From assembly GCA_903868205.1 (NCBI GenBank), contig CAIPUJ010000033.1, positions 1 through 7,301 of the forward strand: DNA of 7,301 bases, in the 5' to 3' direction. Shown piece after piece: positions 1 to 5,729 of this stretch (position 1 is its first letter; every line of letters starts with the position of its first letter). The notes under the pieces are model-generated. The model was not told where the DNA came from, did no database searches, and was given only the letters and a program-made list of their open reading frames with translations. A program made the translations under genes and the position numbers. The DNA comes from an uncultured bacterium. Lineage in GTDB: Bacteria; Patescibacteriota; Minisyncoccia; Phycocordibacterales; GWA1-40-21.

Positions 1-153
1 ATGTGCTACTAATTTTACAGTAATAAATCTGTGAAGAGAATAGAAAAACGACAAAAATCTAGAAAAGAAAACAAAAAAAAGAAGTGTAAAGCACCAAGCC
101 AAAAAAGCATTAAATCTAAAGACTGCTGTGGGAGAAAAATTTGGGAATTTTTA

Positions 154-200
154 AAAAGGTGGTTTTTGATTTTTCATAAAAAAATCAAAAACCGCCTTTT
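154..200. terminator. Strong bidirectional intrinsic terminator
   Basis: A 21-bp stem (154-174 with 180-200) closes a 5-base loop. The GC-rich part (158-162 with 192-196) contains one G-T pair and the rest is A/T. The arms run out in A and T tracts, so the minus-strand transcript ends in a U run and the plus-strand transcript in UUUU. It lies 28 bases beyond the stop of the DUF192 gene and should end the two-gene transcript starting near 2538. It may also stop transcription entering from the left. The A-rich 1-153 segment shows no gene I can support. Confidence 0.9.
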
Positions 201-227
201 CCCCACCATTTTCCTCCAAAATTTACC

Positions 228-833
228 CTAATTTACAAACTCAATTTTATCACCAGCTTTTATATTATTTTTTTCTGCAAAACCAGTCGGTACTTCCAAA
301 ACATATTTTGCCAAATAATTATTTCCCAAAACTTTTGGATAATCTTCCGGAGAAAAATTACCAACAATACCACTTACAAAAAAATCTTCCGTAATCCAAA
401 TAATATCTATTGGGAATTTCATATCTTTCATCCAAAATCCGTATTTCCCAACCTTTTCAAATACAAAAATCATCCCTTCACTACCAGCTAGTTCAGATCT
501 CCCAGATAATCCAAGCTCTCTCTTGCAATCATTATCAGAAATATCTGCATAAATTTTACTTGCCCGTTCTCCAGAATTAGGGTTTCCTCCAAATTGTATT
601 TCTTTTTTGTCATATTCTCCACACTGAGTTACATAAATTTTATTTACTGATGAAGTTGCAACAGCATCATTACCACATTTAGTTATCGGCATCGCTCCAT
701 CTGGATTACCATGTCGTACCCATTGTCCATCTACACAAAGCCAAGAGTCTTCATTACCAGAAAAAAATCTAATACTTAGAATTACAAATCCAATAATAAT
801 TATTACCCAAAATATTTTTTTAATAAATTTCAT
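228..833 (-). CDS. Membrane-anchored DUF192 family protein
   Basis: A 201-residue protein. Residues about 5-24 form a hydrophobic signal or anchor segment after KFIKK, so the rest should lie outside the membrane. Residues 30-54 form a small module with Cys32 and Cys53 around a Gly/Trp/His-Gly-Asn-Pro stretch. Residues about 93-200 match DUF192: GLSGR near 108-112, GMIFVFE at 120-126, the hallmark WMKD at 134-137, then PIDIIWI, and a C-terminal VPTGFAE...GDKIEF. DUF192 proteins are small secreted beta proteins of unknown biochemical role. The ATG lies 11 bases after the upstream stop, with no promoter in the gap, so it is probably co-transcribed with the transglutaminase-like gene. No Shine-Dalgarno sequence is visible. 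The family call is firm; the function is unknown. Confidence 0.9.
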   Translation of the reverse strand: MKFIKKIFWVIIIIGFVILSIRFFSGNEDSWLCVDGQWVRHGNPDGAMPITKCGNDAVATSSVNKIYVTQCGEYDKKEIQFGGNPNSGERASKIYADISDNDCKRELGLSGRSELAGSEGMIFVFEKVGKYGFWMKDMKFPIDIIWITEDFFVSGIVGNFSPEDYPKVLGNNYLAKYVLEVPTGFAEKNNIKAGDKIEFVN

Positions 834-844
834 AAATTAAATTA

Positions 845-2536
845 TTAAACAATCTTAGTCCTTTCCCAATCTGTCGGTACTATAGAAATAACTTTTTTGT
901 TTTCAACATCTATCTGGAATACCATATCTTTTAATTTCCACCCACGAACAACACCAGATTGTTCAAATAAGCTTTTCATTTCATTCATTTTTGTTTCTGC
1001 TTCATTCATAAGATTTTTGATATCTTCATCAGAATACCCTTTCTCCTTTAAATTAAGAGAATCTCTTTCAGACCAACGTATACCTGGTATGCGCTCCATC
1101 ACAATAAGATGTGTACCACCCTGTTCTATTTTCCCAATTGGCTTCGCAGCAGATAATCCCATTTGAGAAAGTTTTTCGAGAATTTTATATTCATAAAAAG
1201 GATCTCCTGACTCACCGACAACACCTTTCAAAGTATTCACTCTTCTGCCGACAGCGTAAATTTCTTCTCCTTGCTCATTCTTCCAAACCGGTAGATCTTT
1301 CACAGCTGTAGGATCTTCCCTAACAGCACCACTTTCATCAATCTTTCTTTCTCCTTTCTTTATATTTACGCCTTCTCTCTCAAAATACCCAACTGGATCA
1401 TCAGCAAATTCCTTTGGTACAAAACTAGAAAATTTAGGCTTAATTTCAATAGTAAAATTTGGTTCTTTTTCTTGATTATTTTCTTGCTGCAAATAATTCC
1501 AAACTTTTGCTGCATATGCTTTTTTCTGTTCCATTGTGGCATTTTTAATATATGGAACTCTGTCACCGATATTTCCATCCAAAACTATTGGGAAAAAACT
1601 TACGAATTCGTCGTGGGTTGGATAATTTTTAAGTGCTTCAGCAAAAAATCTTTTATCAGACTTTGTTTGTTCGTCTTCTGCTTCAATTAAGTCTCCCTCT
1701 TTTGAACGAAAATTATCTAACACATCATTCTGCCCGTAAATTCTAGTTTCTATTTCATTTATAGCATCTCTGGATTCTAGATCTTTTTTAATACCACTTT
1801 TTTCAAATTCTTCATTGCCATTTAGTGCAGCAGCAACATTACCTAAATACTGACGACCAACCCCCTCTGTCGCCACATTTATAAGAAATTTAGAAAATAC
1901 TGTACCTATTCCATCAACAGTATCAGTTTCTCTTGGAATATATTCATTTAACTTACACTCAGCTAATGTTTTGGTGTCTGTATATCCGAGAAGGGCAGAT
2001 TTTGGAAAAGTAAAATACAAATTATTATTTGCATCAAAATAAGCTAAAGTGTCTGGAGTTTTTTCAATTATCAATAAAGAGTGGCCTGGGGCAGAAACAA
2101 CGGCATGGTCTATATTATGTTCTTGTAAAAAAGTAGAGGCTATTAAAGTCCTCCCTGCGCATTCAAGTCCCCCCTGTTTCATTGATTTAATCAAAACACC
2201 ATCTATTGGTACATCTTGATTATTAATTACTTCATCTGAATCTTTTTTTAATAATTTAAAAAGTTCATGTGGTAAATCTTCTGGTTCGATTTCCTTAAGA
2301 GCTTCTTCTGTTTGTTGGTATCTTGGTAAGGTTTTTGTTGTTTCTTTTAATTTCTCATTAAAATCACCTAGATCACCACTAGATTCTACATCTAAAGTAC
2401 CTAAAATTATTTTTTCAGCTTCTTTTGTTTTTTCTGGAGAAACTTCTTTTTCAACAACATGTTGTTCCGTTTTCTTGACATCTTCAGTGGTATTTTTGGG
2501 TTGTTCATTAGTCATATTCTTTTCTAGATTTTCCAT
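845..2536 (-). CDS. Transglutaminase-like domain fused to a degenerate kinase-like domain
   Basis: A 563-residue protein without signal peptide or membrane segment, so probably cytoplasmic. Residues 1-45 are Glu/Lys-rich and look disordered. Residues about 105-195 look like a transglutaminase/papain-like fold: Cys126 in GGLECAGRT starting a helix, His152 in APGHSLLII, Asp168 in YFDAN, in the family's Cys-His-Asp order. Residues about 200-380 are unassigned. Residues about 395-563 resemble a protein-kinase or aminoglycoside-phosphotransferase-like fold: a helix-C-like YEYKILEKL (449-457), a hinge-like LIVMERIPG (477-485) and DWE (556-558) at the DFG position. The catalytic loop reads RGWKLKDM (531-538), where HGDxxxxN is expected, so the catalytic Asp and Asn are missing. 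That suggests a pseudokinase. The start is the ATG just after an extended -10. The ORF is certain, the first domain likely, the second tentative. No pathway can be named. Confidence 0.75.
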   Translation of the reverse strand: MENLEKNMTNEQPKNTTEDVKKTEQHVVEKEVSPEKTKEAEKIILGTLDVESSGDLGDFNEKLKETTKTLPRYQQTEEALKEIEPEDLPHELFKLLKKDSDEVINNQDVPIDGVLIKSMKQGGLECAGRTLIASTFLQEHNIDHAVVSAPGHSLLIIEKTPDTLAYFDANNNLYFTFPKSALLGYTDTKTLAECKLNEYIPRETDTVDGIGTVFSKFLINVATEGVGRQYLGNVAAALNGNEEFEKSGIKKDLESRDAINEIETRIYGQNDVLDNFRSKEGDLIEAEDEQTKSDKRFFAEALKNYPTHDEFVSFFPIVLDGNIGDRVPYIKNATMEQKKAYAAKVWNYLQQENNQEKEPNFTIEIKPKFSSFVPKEFADDPVGYFEREGVNIKKGERKIDESGAVREDPTAVKDLPVWKNEQGEEIYAVGRRVNTLKGVVGESGDPFYEYKILEKLSQMGLSAAKPIGKIEQGGTHLIVMERIPGIRWSERDSLNLKEKGYSDEDIKNLMNEAETKMNEMKSLFEQSGVVRGWKLKDMVFQIDVENKKVISIVPTDWERTKIV

Positions 2537-2544
2537 ATGTTTAT

Positions 2545-2553
2545 ATTATATCA
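2545..2553 (-). promoter_or_regulatory. Extended -10 promoter, leaderless start of the 2536 gene
   Basis: The minus strand reads TGATATAAT, a perfect -10 hexamer with the TGN extension. Only 8 bases separate it from the ATG at 2536, so the expected transcription start is within about two bases of the start codon. No clear -35 is seen; its place would be the 3' end of the tRNA-Ser gene. It should drive the transglutaminase-like gene and the DUF192 gene. Confidence 0.7.
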
Positions 2554-2560
2554 AAGACTG

Positions 2561-2645
2561 CGGAAACGGCGAGATTCGAACTCGCGGGAGCTTTCACCCC
2601 ATTCGCTTTCCAAGCGAACGCACTAGACCACTATGCGACGTTTCC
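2561..2645 (-). tRNA. tRNA-Ser (anticodon GGA)
   Basis: An 85-base class II tRNA. The 7-bp acceptor stem GGAAACG/CGTTTCC is perfect. The D arm is 17 bases with GCA/TGC stem and GGTC in the loop. The anticodon stem TTCGC/GCGAA closes the loop TTGGAAA, anticodon GGA, reading UCC and UCU serine codons. A 16-base variable arm (GGGG...CTCC) is typical of serine tRNAs. The T arm is GCGAG-TTCGAAT-CTCGC. The discriminator is G and no CCA is encoded, so the tail must be added by a nucleotidyltransferase. No promoter of the TGNTATAMT type lies just upstream; it may be processed from the transcript of the preceding genes. Confidence 0.95.
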
Positions 2646-2674
2646 AATAATTACCATATTCCAAGGTTGGTCAC

Positions 2675-2728
2675 ATATAATTTTCTACTGAAAATTTATT
2701 CGACCCCAACTCGCACCGTCGTGCTCCG
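2675..2728 (-). repeat. Structured two-hairpin repeat, copy A (no arms)
   Basis: This has the same core as the copies at 5528-5618 and 5730-5846. Reading on the minus strand: CGGA, hairpin 1 GCAC-GACG-GTGC (2724-2713), linker starting GAG and ending GA, then hairpin 2 (2699-2675) with ATA/TAT at its base, a bulged A, AATTTTC/GAAAATT and the loop AGTA. Unlike the other two copies it has no matching outer inverted arms. Instead a GTTGG...CCAAC pairing extends hairpin 2. It lies between the intact tRNA-Ser and a tRNA-Ser remnant, and looks older or more decayed than B and C. Function unknown. Confidence 0.75.
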
Positions 2729-2785
2729 TTTTTGAAAAGCTTCAAGTATTCGCTTTTCAACACCAGACCACTATGCGAACCCTCC
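2729..2785 (-). pseudogene. Remnant of a second tRNA-Ser (anticodon TGA-like), 5' part only
   Basis: Reading down from 2785: GGAGGGT looks like an acceptor 5' strand. It is followed by TC and a D arm that shares the 14 bases TCGCATAGTGGTCT with the intact tRNA-Ser(GGA). TTGAAAAGCGAAT then matches an anticodon loop with TGA plus the 3' anticodon stem GCGAA, but the 5' stem (about 7 bases, equivalent of CGTTCGC) is missing. A TTGAA-GCTT-TTCAA hairpin could be the variable arm. A proper T arm and the 3' acceptor strand ACCCTCC are absent; repeat copy A stands there instead. It cannot fold as a tRNA and is read as a broken gene. The short length of the match is the main doubt. Confidence 0.5.
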
Positions 2786-2823
2786 GTAAAAATAATCTTA
2801 CTCTAAACAAAAATTATTTACAA

Positions 2824-3480
2824 TTAAATAGATCTATAAACCACCAAACTTAAAATAGCAAAAACTATCGCTAAATAAAGAGTATAAGTTGCAACAATAA
2901 TGAGTGCTGGGTGGCCGACAGCTAAAAATATCAAAAGAAAACCGACACCGAAAGATTGTAAAATCATTTTTATTTTCCCCACTAGTTTCGCTGGCACTAT
3001 CTCCCCCTTGAATCTAAAGTAGGCGGAGATGATAAGCATAAGCTCTATAAAAACAATCACGATAGCTAAAGGCAAACTAATTAATTCTGAAATAACAATG
3101 AAACCAACGCTTCCTATAAGAAGTTTGTCAGCAAGTGGATCAAATACTATTCCCCAGTCTGTGATTTGATTTCTTGTTCTAGCCATAGCACCATCAACAG
3201 CGTCAGAAAAAGCTGATATAGCAAAAAGAATAAATCCTATCATGTAATCTTTGTCCAAAAGGAAAAACAAAACAAAAGGAATAGATATAAAACGAAAGAC
3301 TGTAATTAAATTCGGTTTAAAATATTTTCTGGGGAATAGCTTAAGAACTGTTTTTTCAAAAAATCTATCTATCACAGTAACCTTCGCAACATATTTTGGC
3401 CTTGGCTCATCAAAAACCCTAAAAGCTAAAATGCTTTTATCTATTTGTTTTTCTATTTTATTTAGTTTTGCCTTATTCAT
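2824..3480 (-). CDS. CDP-alcohol phosphatidyltransferase (PgsA-like)
   Basis: A 218-residue integral membrane enzyme. The family signature DGxxARx8GxxxDxxxD is complete: Asp93, Asp96-Gly97, Ala100-Arg101, Gly110, Asp114 and Asp118. These residues bind the metal and catalyse transfer of a phosphatidyl group from a CDP-activated lipid to an alcohol. KPNLITVFR at 55-63 is the usual entry to the first helix, and four or five further hydrophobic helices follow to residue 213. The acceptor cannot be fixed from sequence; glycerol-3-phosphate (PgsA) is the commonest for this family, but cardiolipin or inositol-type enzymes share the motif. About 50 polar residues precede the first helix, longer than in typical PgsA. 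The ATG shares one base with the HtpX stop (TAATG), indicating translational coupling. Confidence 0.88.
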   Translation of the reverse strand: MNKAKLNKIEKQIDKSILAFRVFDEPRPKYVAKVTVIDRFFEKTVLKLFPRKYFKPNLITVFRFISIPFVLFFLLDKDYMIGFILFAISAFSDAVDGAMARTRNQITDWGIVFDPLADKLLIGSVGFIVISELISLPLAIVIVFIELMLIISAYFRFKGEIVPAKLVGKIKMILQSFGVGFLLIFLAVGHPALIIVATYTLYLAIVFAILSLVVYRSI

Positions 3481-4358
3481 TATTTTTTACCGACAAGGGC
3501 CTCCACCCTATCTTCTGTTCTTGGGTGAGTACTGAAAAGATTTGCTGCTTTATTCCCCATACCACCAAATGGATTTGAAATATATAAATGTGCAGTAGCA
3601 CTATTTGCATTATGCATTGGAGTACCAAAACTAGAAATCTTTTGTAATGCGCTAGCAAGACCTTCTGGATATCTTGTAAGTAAGGCACCGGAGGCATCTG
3701 CAAGAAACTCTCTCTTTCTAGAAATCGCTAGTTGAATAAGTTTCGCCACAATTGGAGAAAGAATAATAAAAATAATTCCTATAATAGCTAGTGCTCCACC
3801 AGCCTTACCCTCTCTCTTTCCACCTATTCCCCCTCTCAAAAATATATTTGCAAGAATTGAGATAAAACCAACAAGCACCACCACAACAGTATTTAATAAA
3901 ATATCTCTGTTCCCAATATGAGAAAGTTCGTGAGCCACTACTCCCTCTAATTCTTTCTTATCTAAAATCTTTAGAAGTCCTGTTGTCACGGCCACCACCG
4001 CATGATTCTTATCTCTTCCAGTAGCAAAAGCATTCGGTGATGCATCTTCTACTATATAAACCTTCGGTGTTGGAAGACCTGCGGTAATAGAGAGATTTTC
4101 AACTATGTGATACAGCTCTGGATATGTGTCGTGTTCTGCTGGCAAAGCTTTAGACATCGAAAGAACTATCTTATCTGACCACCAATAGCTAGCGACATTC
4201 ATAACAATGCTAAAAATAATAGCAAAATATAAAATACCAGAATTGTTGTAGTAATAACTAATAAAATATCCGAGACCAACAATCACAGCTAAAAATGTAG
4301 CCATGAGTAACCATGTCTTTCCTATATTTTTATCTTGTTGTGTGTAAAGTGTCGCCAT
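3480..4358 (-). CDS. htpX: HtpX-type M48 membrane zinc metalloprotease
   Basis: A 292-residue protein of normal length for HtpX, a membrane protease that degrades damaged or misfolded membrane proteins. Two hydrophobic segments lie near 15-34 and 41-59. PKVYIVED...NAFATG (98-114) and HELSH (143-147) follow, giving zinc ligands His143 and His147 and catalytic Glu144. Two more membrane segments lie near 155-174 and 188-209. The third ligand is Glu217 in REFLAD, and the C-terminal FSTHPRTEDRV is also typical. No key residue is missing. The start overlaps the end of the Nudix gene by 29 bases, and the stop overlaps the next ATG, so these three genes form one operon. LemA, often paired with HtpX, is one gene upstream. 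No Shine-Dalgarno sequence; the start is preceded by AAAAAATA. Confidence 0.95.
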   Translation of the reverse strand: MATLYTQQDKNIGKTWLLMATFLAVIVGLGYFISYYYNNSGILYFAIIFSIVMNVASYWWSDKIVLSMSKALPAEHDTYPELYHIVENLSITAGLPTPKVYIVEDASPNAFATGRDKNHAVVAVTTGLLKILDKKELEGVVAHELSHIGNRDILLNTVVVVLVGFISILANIFLRGGIGGKREGKAGGALAIIGIIFIILSPIVAKLIQLAISRKREFLADASGALLTRYPEGLASALQKISSFGTPMHNANSATAHLYISNPFGGMGNKAANLFSTHPRTEDRVEALVGKK

Positions 4359-4827
4359 TATTTTTTAAAATTTTATCTACCATTTCAATCTCCTCTCCTA
4401 TACCATCTATTAATTCATAGTCCTTTATTTCTTCCACACCTATCCACTTGTATTCAACACTGTCGTGATCTAATTTAATTTCTCCAGATTTATATTCTGC
4501 GTAATAACTCAAAACAATACATGGTTGACCTTGAGGAGAAATGAAGACTAAATCCAAAAGATATTGTGGTTTTTCTATTTCTAAATTAACTTCTTCTCTA
4601 ACTTCTCTGCGTAAGGTTGTTTCTACTGCATAATACCATTGACCAGCTTTTGTAGTCACAGGAGTATTTATATAATCATCTACTTCCATACCACCTCCTG
4701 GAACTGTCCAAAGATTTGGGAAAGACTTCTTATGAGGAGCTCTTTTTGTAATTAAAAATTTACCCTCCTTATTATATATAATCGCAGTAATAGCTATTCT
4801 ATGTAGTTCTTTGTTTTGTATTTCCAT
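4330..4827 (-). CDS. Nudix hydrolase with an insertion in the Nudix box
   Basis: Nudix enzymes cleave nucleoside diphosphates linked to another group. The fold is visible: a first strand IAITAIIYN, then FLITKRAPHK, LWTVPGGGMEV and RREVREEVNLEI (residues numbered from an in-frame ATG three codons further upstream, 4836: GGG 47-49, RREVREE 76-82). In the standard box the helix follows GG directly; here about 20 extra residues, including two Tyr and a Trp, sit between GGGMEV and the REVREE helix. The metal-binding Glu residues of REVREE are kept. The ATG at 4827 is preferred because the one at 4836 overlaps the -10 hexamer. The reading frame ends 29 bases inside htpX. It separates lemA from htpX. 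The substrate is unknown. Confidence 0.88.
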   Translation of the reverse strand: MEIQNKELHRIAITAIIYNKEGKFLITKRAPHKKSFPNLWTVPGGGMEVDDYINTPVTTKAGQWYYAVETTLRREVREEVNLEIEKPQYLLDLVFISPQGQPCIVLSYYAEYKSGEIKLDHDSVEYKWIGVEEIKDYELIDGIGEEIEMVDKILKNNGDTLHTTR

Positions 4828-4834
4828 ATCAAGC

Positions 4835-4843
4835 ATTATAACA
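4835..4843 (-). promoter_or_regulatory. Extended -10 promoter of the Nudix-htpX-phosphatidyltransferase operon
   Basis: The minus strand reads TGTTATAAT. It begins at the foot of the lemA terminator and its hexamer runs into the ATG at 4836. The next in-frame ATG (4827) lies 7 bases after the hexamer, where transcription should start, so a leaderless mRNA is predicted. No good -35 is seen, and the terminator stem occupies that region. Confidence 0.65.
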
Positions 4844-4873
4844 AAACAGGGCTACTTTTTGTAGCCCTGTTTT
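4843..4873. terminator. lemA terminator (bidirectional hairpin)
   Basis: A perfect 13-bp stem, AAAACAGGGCTAC (4843-4855) with its complement (4861-4873), around a loop of five T. On the minus strand the stem runs into TTTTGTT a few bases after the lemA stop, a classic intrinsic terminator. Its U tract overlaps the extended -10 of the next operon. Confidence 0.92.
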
Positions 4874-4877
4874 TAAT

Positions 4878-5432
4878 TTAGAATTTAACTTCTACTGGCT
4901 GTTTTGCAGCAGCTTCGCTTTCATCTAGAGTAAACAATTCCATTTTTACGAAGTGGAATAATTTTGCGATAAGATTGCTTGGGAAAGATTCTGTAGCGAT
5001 ATTCAAATCTCTTACATTTCCATTGTAGAATCTTCTAGCTGATTGTATTTTGTCTTCTGTATCTGTAAGTTCTGTTTGCAAAGAAAGGAAGTTTGCATTT
5101 GCCTTAAGATCTGGATAAGCTTCTGCGACGGCAAAAACACTCTTCAAAGCACTGGCGAGCATATTTTCTGCCTTTCCCTTGTCTACTATATTTTGTGCTC
5201 CCATTGCAGCAGCTCTAGCCTTTACTACATTATCAAAAGTTGTGCTTTCATGTGCAGCATATCCTTTTACAGCATTTACAAGGTTTGGGATAAGATCGTA
5301 TCTCCTCTTAAGCTGAACGTCTATATCTGCCCAAGCTTCTTTGGCTCTATTGATAAGAGTAACGAATTTATTGTATGCAAGAACTGCCCAAATTACCAAA
5401 ACGACTATAATTCCTAAAAATATATAACCCAT
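4878..5432 (-). CDS. lemA: LemA family protein
   Basis: A 184-residue protein of the usual LemA length. One membrane segment at residues about 3-19 is followed by the family's most conserved stretch: NKFVTLINRAKEAWADIDVQ (21-40) and RRYDLIPNLV (43-52). The middle helices carry FAVAEAYPDLKAN (100-112), and RRFYN and FPSNLIAK come later. The predicted product is an anchored helical bundle. LemA often occurs with HtpX or related membrane proteases and is thought to work with them, but its molecular role is not settled. It is transcribed alone: it has its own promoter and a terminator right behind it. The ATG at 5432 is the only sensible start; the AT-rich leader has no Shine-Dalgarno sequence. 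Confidence 0.96.
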   Translation of the reverse strand: MGYIFLGIIVVLVIWAVLAYNKFVTLINRAKEAWADIDVQLKRRYDLIPNLVNAVKGYAAHESTTFDNVVKARAAAMGAQNIVDKGKAENMLASALKSVFAVAEAYPDLKANANFLSLQTELTDTEDKIQSARRFYNGNVRDLNIATESFPSNLIAKLFHFVKMELFTLDESEAAAKQPVEVKF

Positions 5433-5487
5433 AGTATTTATTTAATTTAATTTTAAAAGCAAAACATAATTGCTTTGCTAAGTCGCT

Positions 5488-5496
5488 ATTATACCA
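5488..5496 (-). promoter_or_regulatory. lemA extended -10 promoter with a structured leader
   Basis: The minus strand reads TGGTATAAT, with only a weak -35. Transcription should start near 5481, leaving a leader of about 48 bases, unlike the leaderless genes nearby. The leader contains an AGCAAA...TTTGCT hairpin followed by an A/T-only stretch up to the ATG. Repeat copy B begins about 30 bases upstream of the -10. Confidence 0.65.
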
Positions 5497-5527
5497 CAAA
5501 GCCCCCTATAAAGAAAAGGCTCGCTCG

Positions 5528-5618
5528 GGTATTCAATTTTGTGACCCGCATAATTTTCTGCTGAAAATTTGCTCAAGACTCAGGCCGTCGCCCTCCGTAG
5601 TTCCCAAAATTGAATATC
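5528..5618 (-). repeat. Structured two-hairpin repeat, copy B, with inverted arms
   Basis: The outer arms 5528-5541 and 5605-5618 are inverted repeats (13 of 14, the exception a G-T pair; TATTCAATTTTG perfect). Inside, on the minus strand: CGGA, hairpin 1 (5593-5582: GGGC-GACG-GCCT, G-T wobble), linker GAGTCTTGA, hairpin 2 (5572-5548) with GCA/TGC base, bulged A, AATTTTC/GAAAATT and loop AGCA. The octamer CTCGCTCG directly abuts both ends (5520-5527 and 5619-5626), resembling a target-site duplication. It lies just upstream of the lemA promoter. No coding sequence. Confidence 0.85.
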
Positions 5619-5729
5619 CTCGCTCGCTTACTGGCAGATAAATACAAGATACAACAAGGTGTTTTCCCCTATTCCCCCTCTTTAACCTTCCTCCCTCCCT
5701 AAAAAAGGCAATCATCATCCAAACTTCCA

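Noticed and set aside
31..231. Lys-rich 66-codon open frame on the plus strand beginning GTG
   Set aside because: It is mostly AAA/AAG codons from an A-rich stretch, has no Shine-Dalgarno or promoter, and reads straight through the terminator hairpin and into the DUF192 stop.
2475..2735. 86-codon plus-strand frame across the tRNA-Ser region
   Set aside because: It overlaps the tRNA, repeat copy A and the start of the transglutaminase-like gene; no protein features.
2787..2823. Possible terminator after the phosphatidyltransferase gene
   Set aside because: Only an A/T hairpin with a 2-base bulge and no GC core can be drawn, and there is no clear U tract after it.
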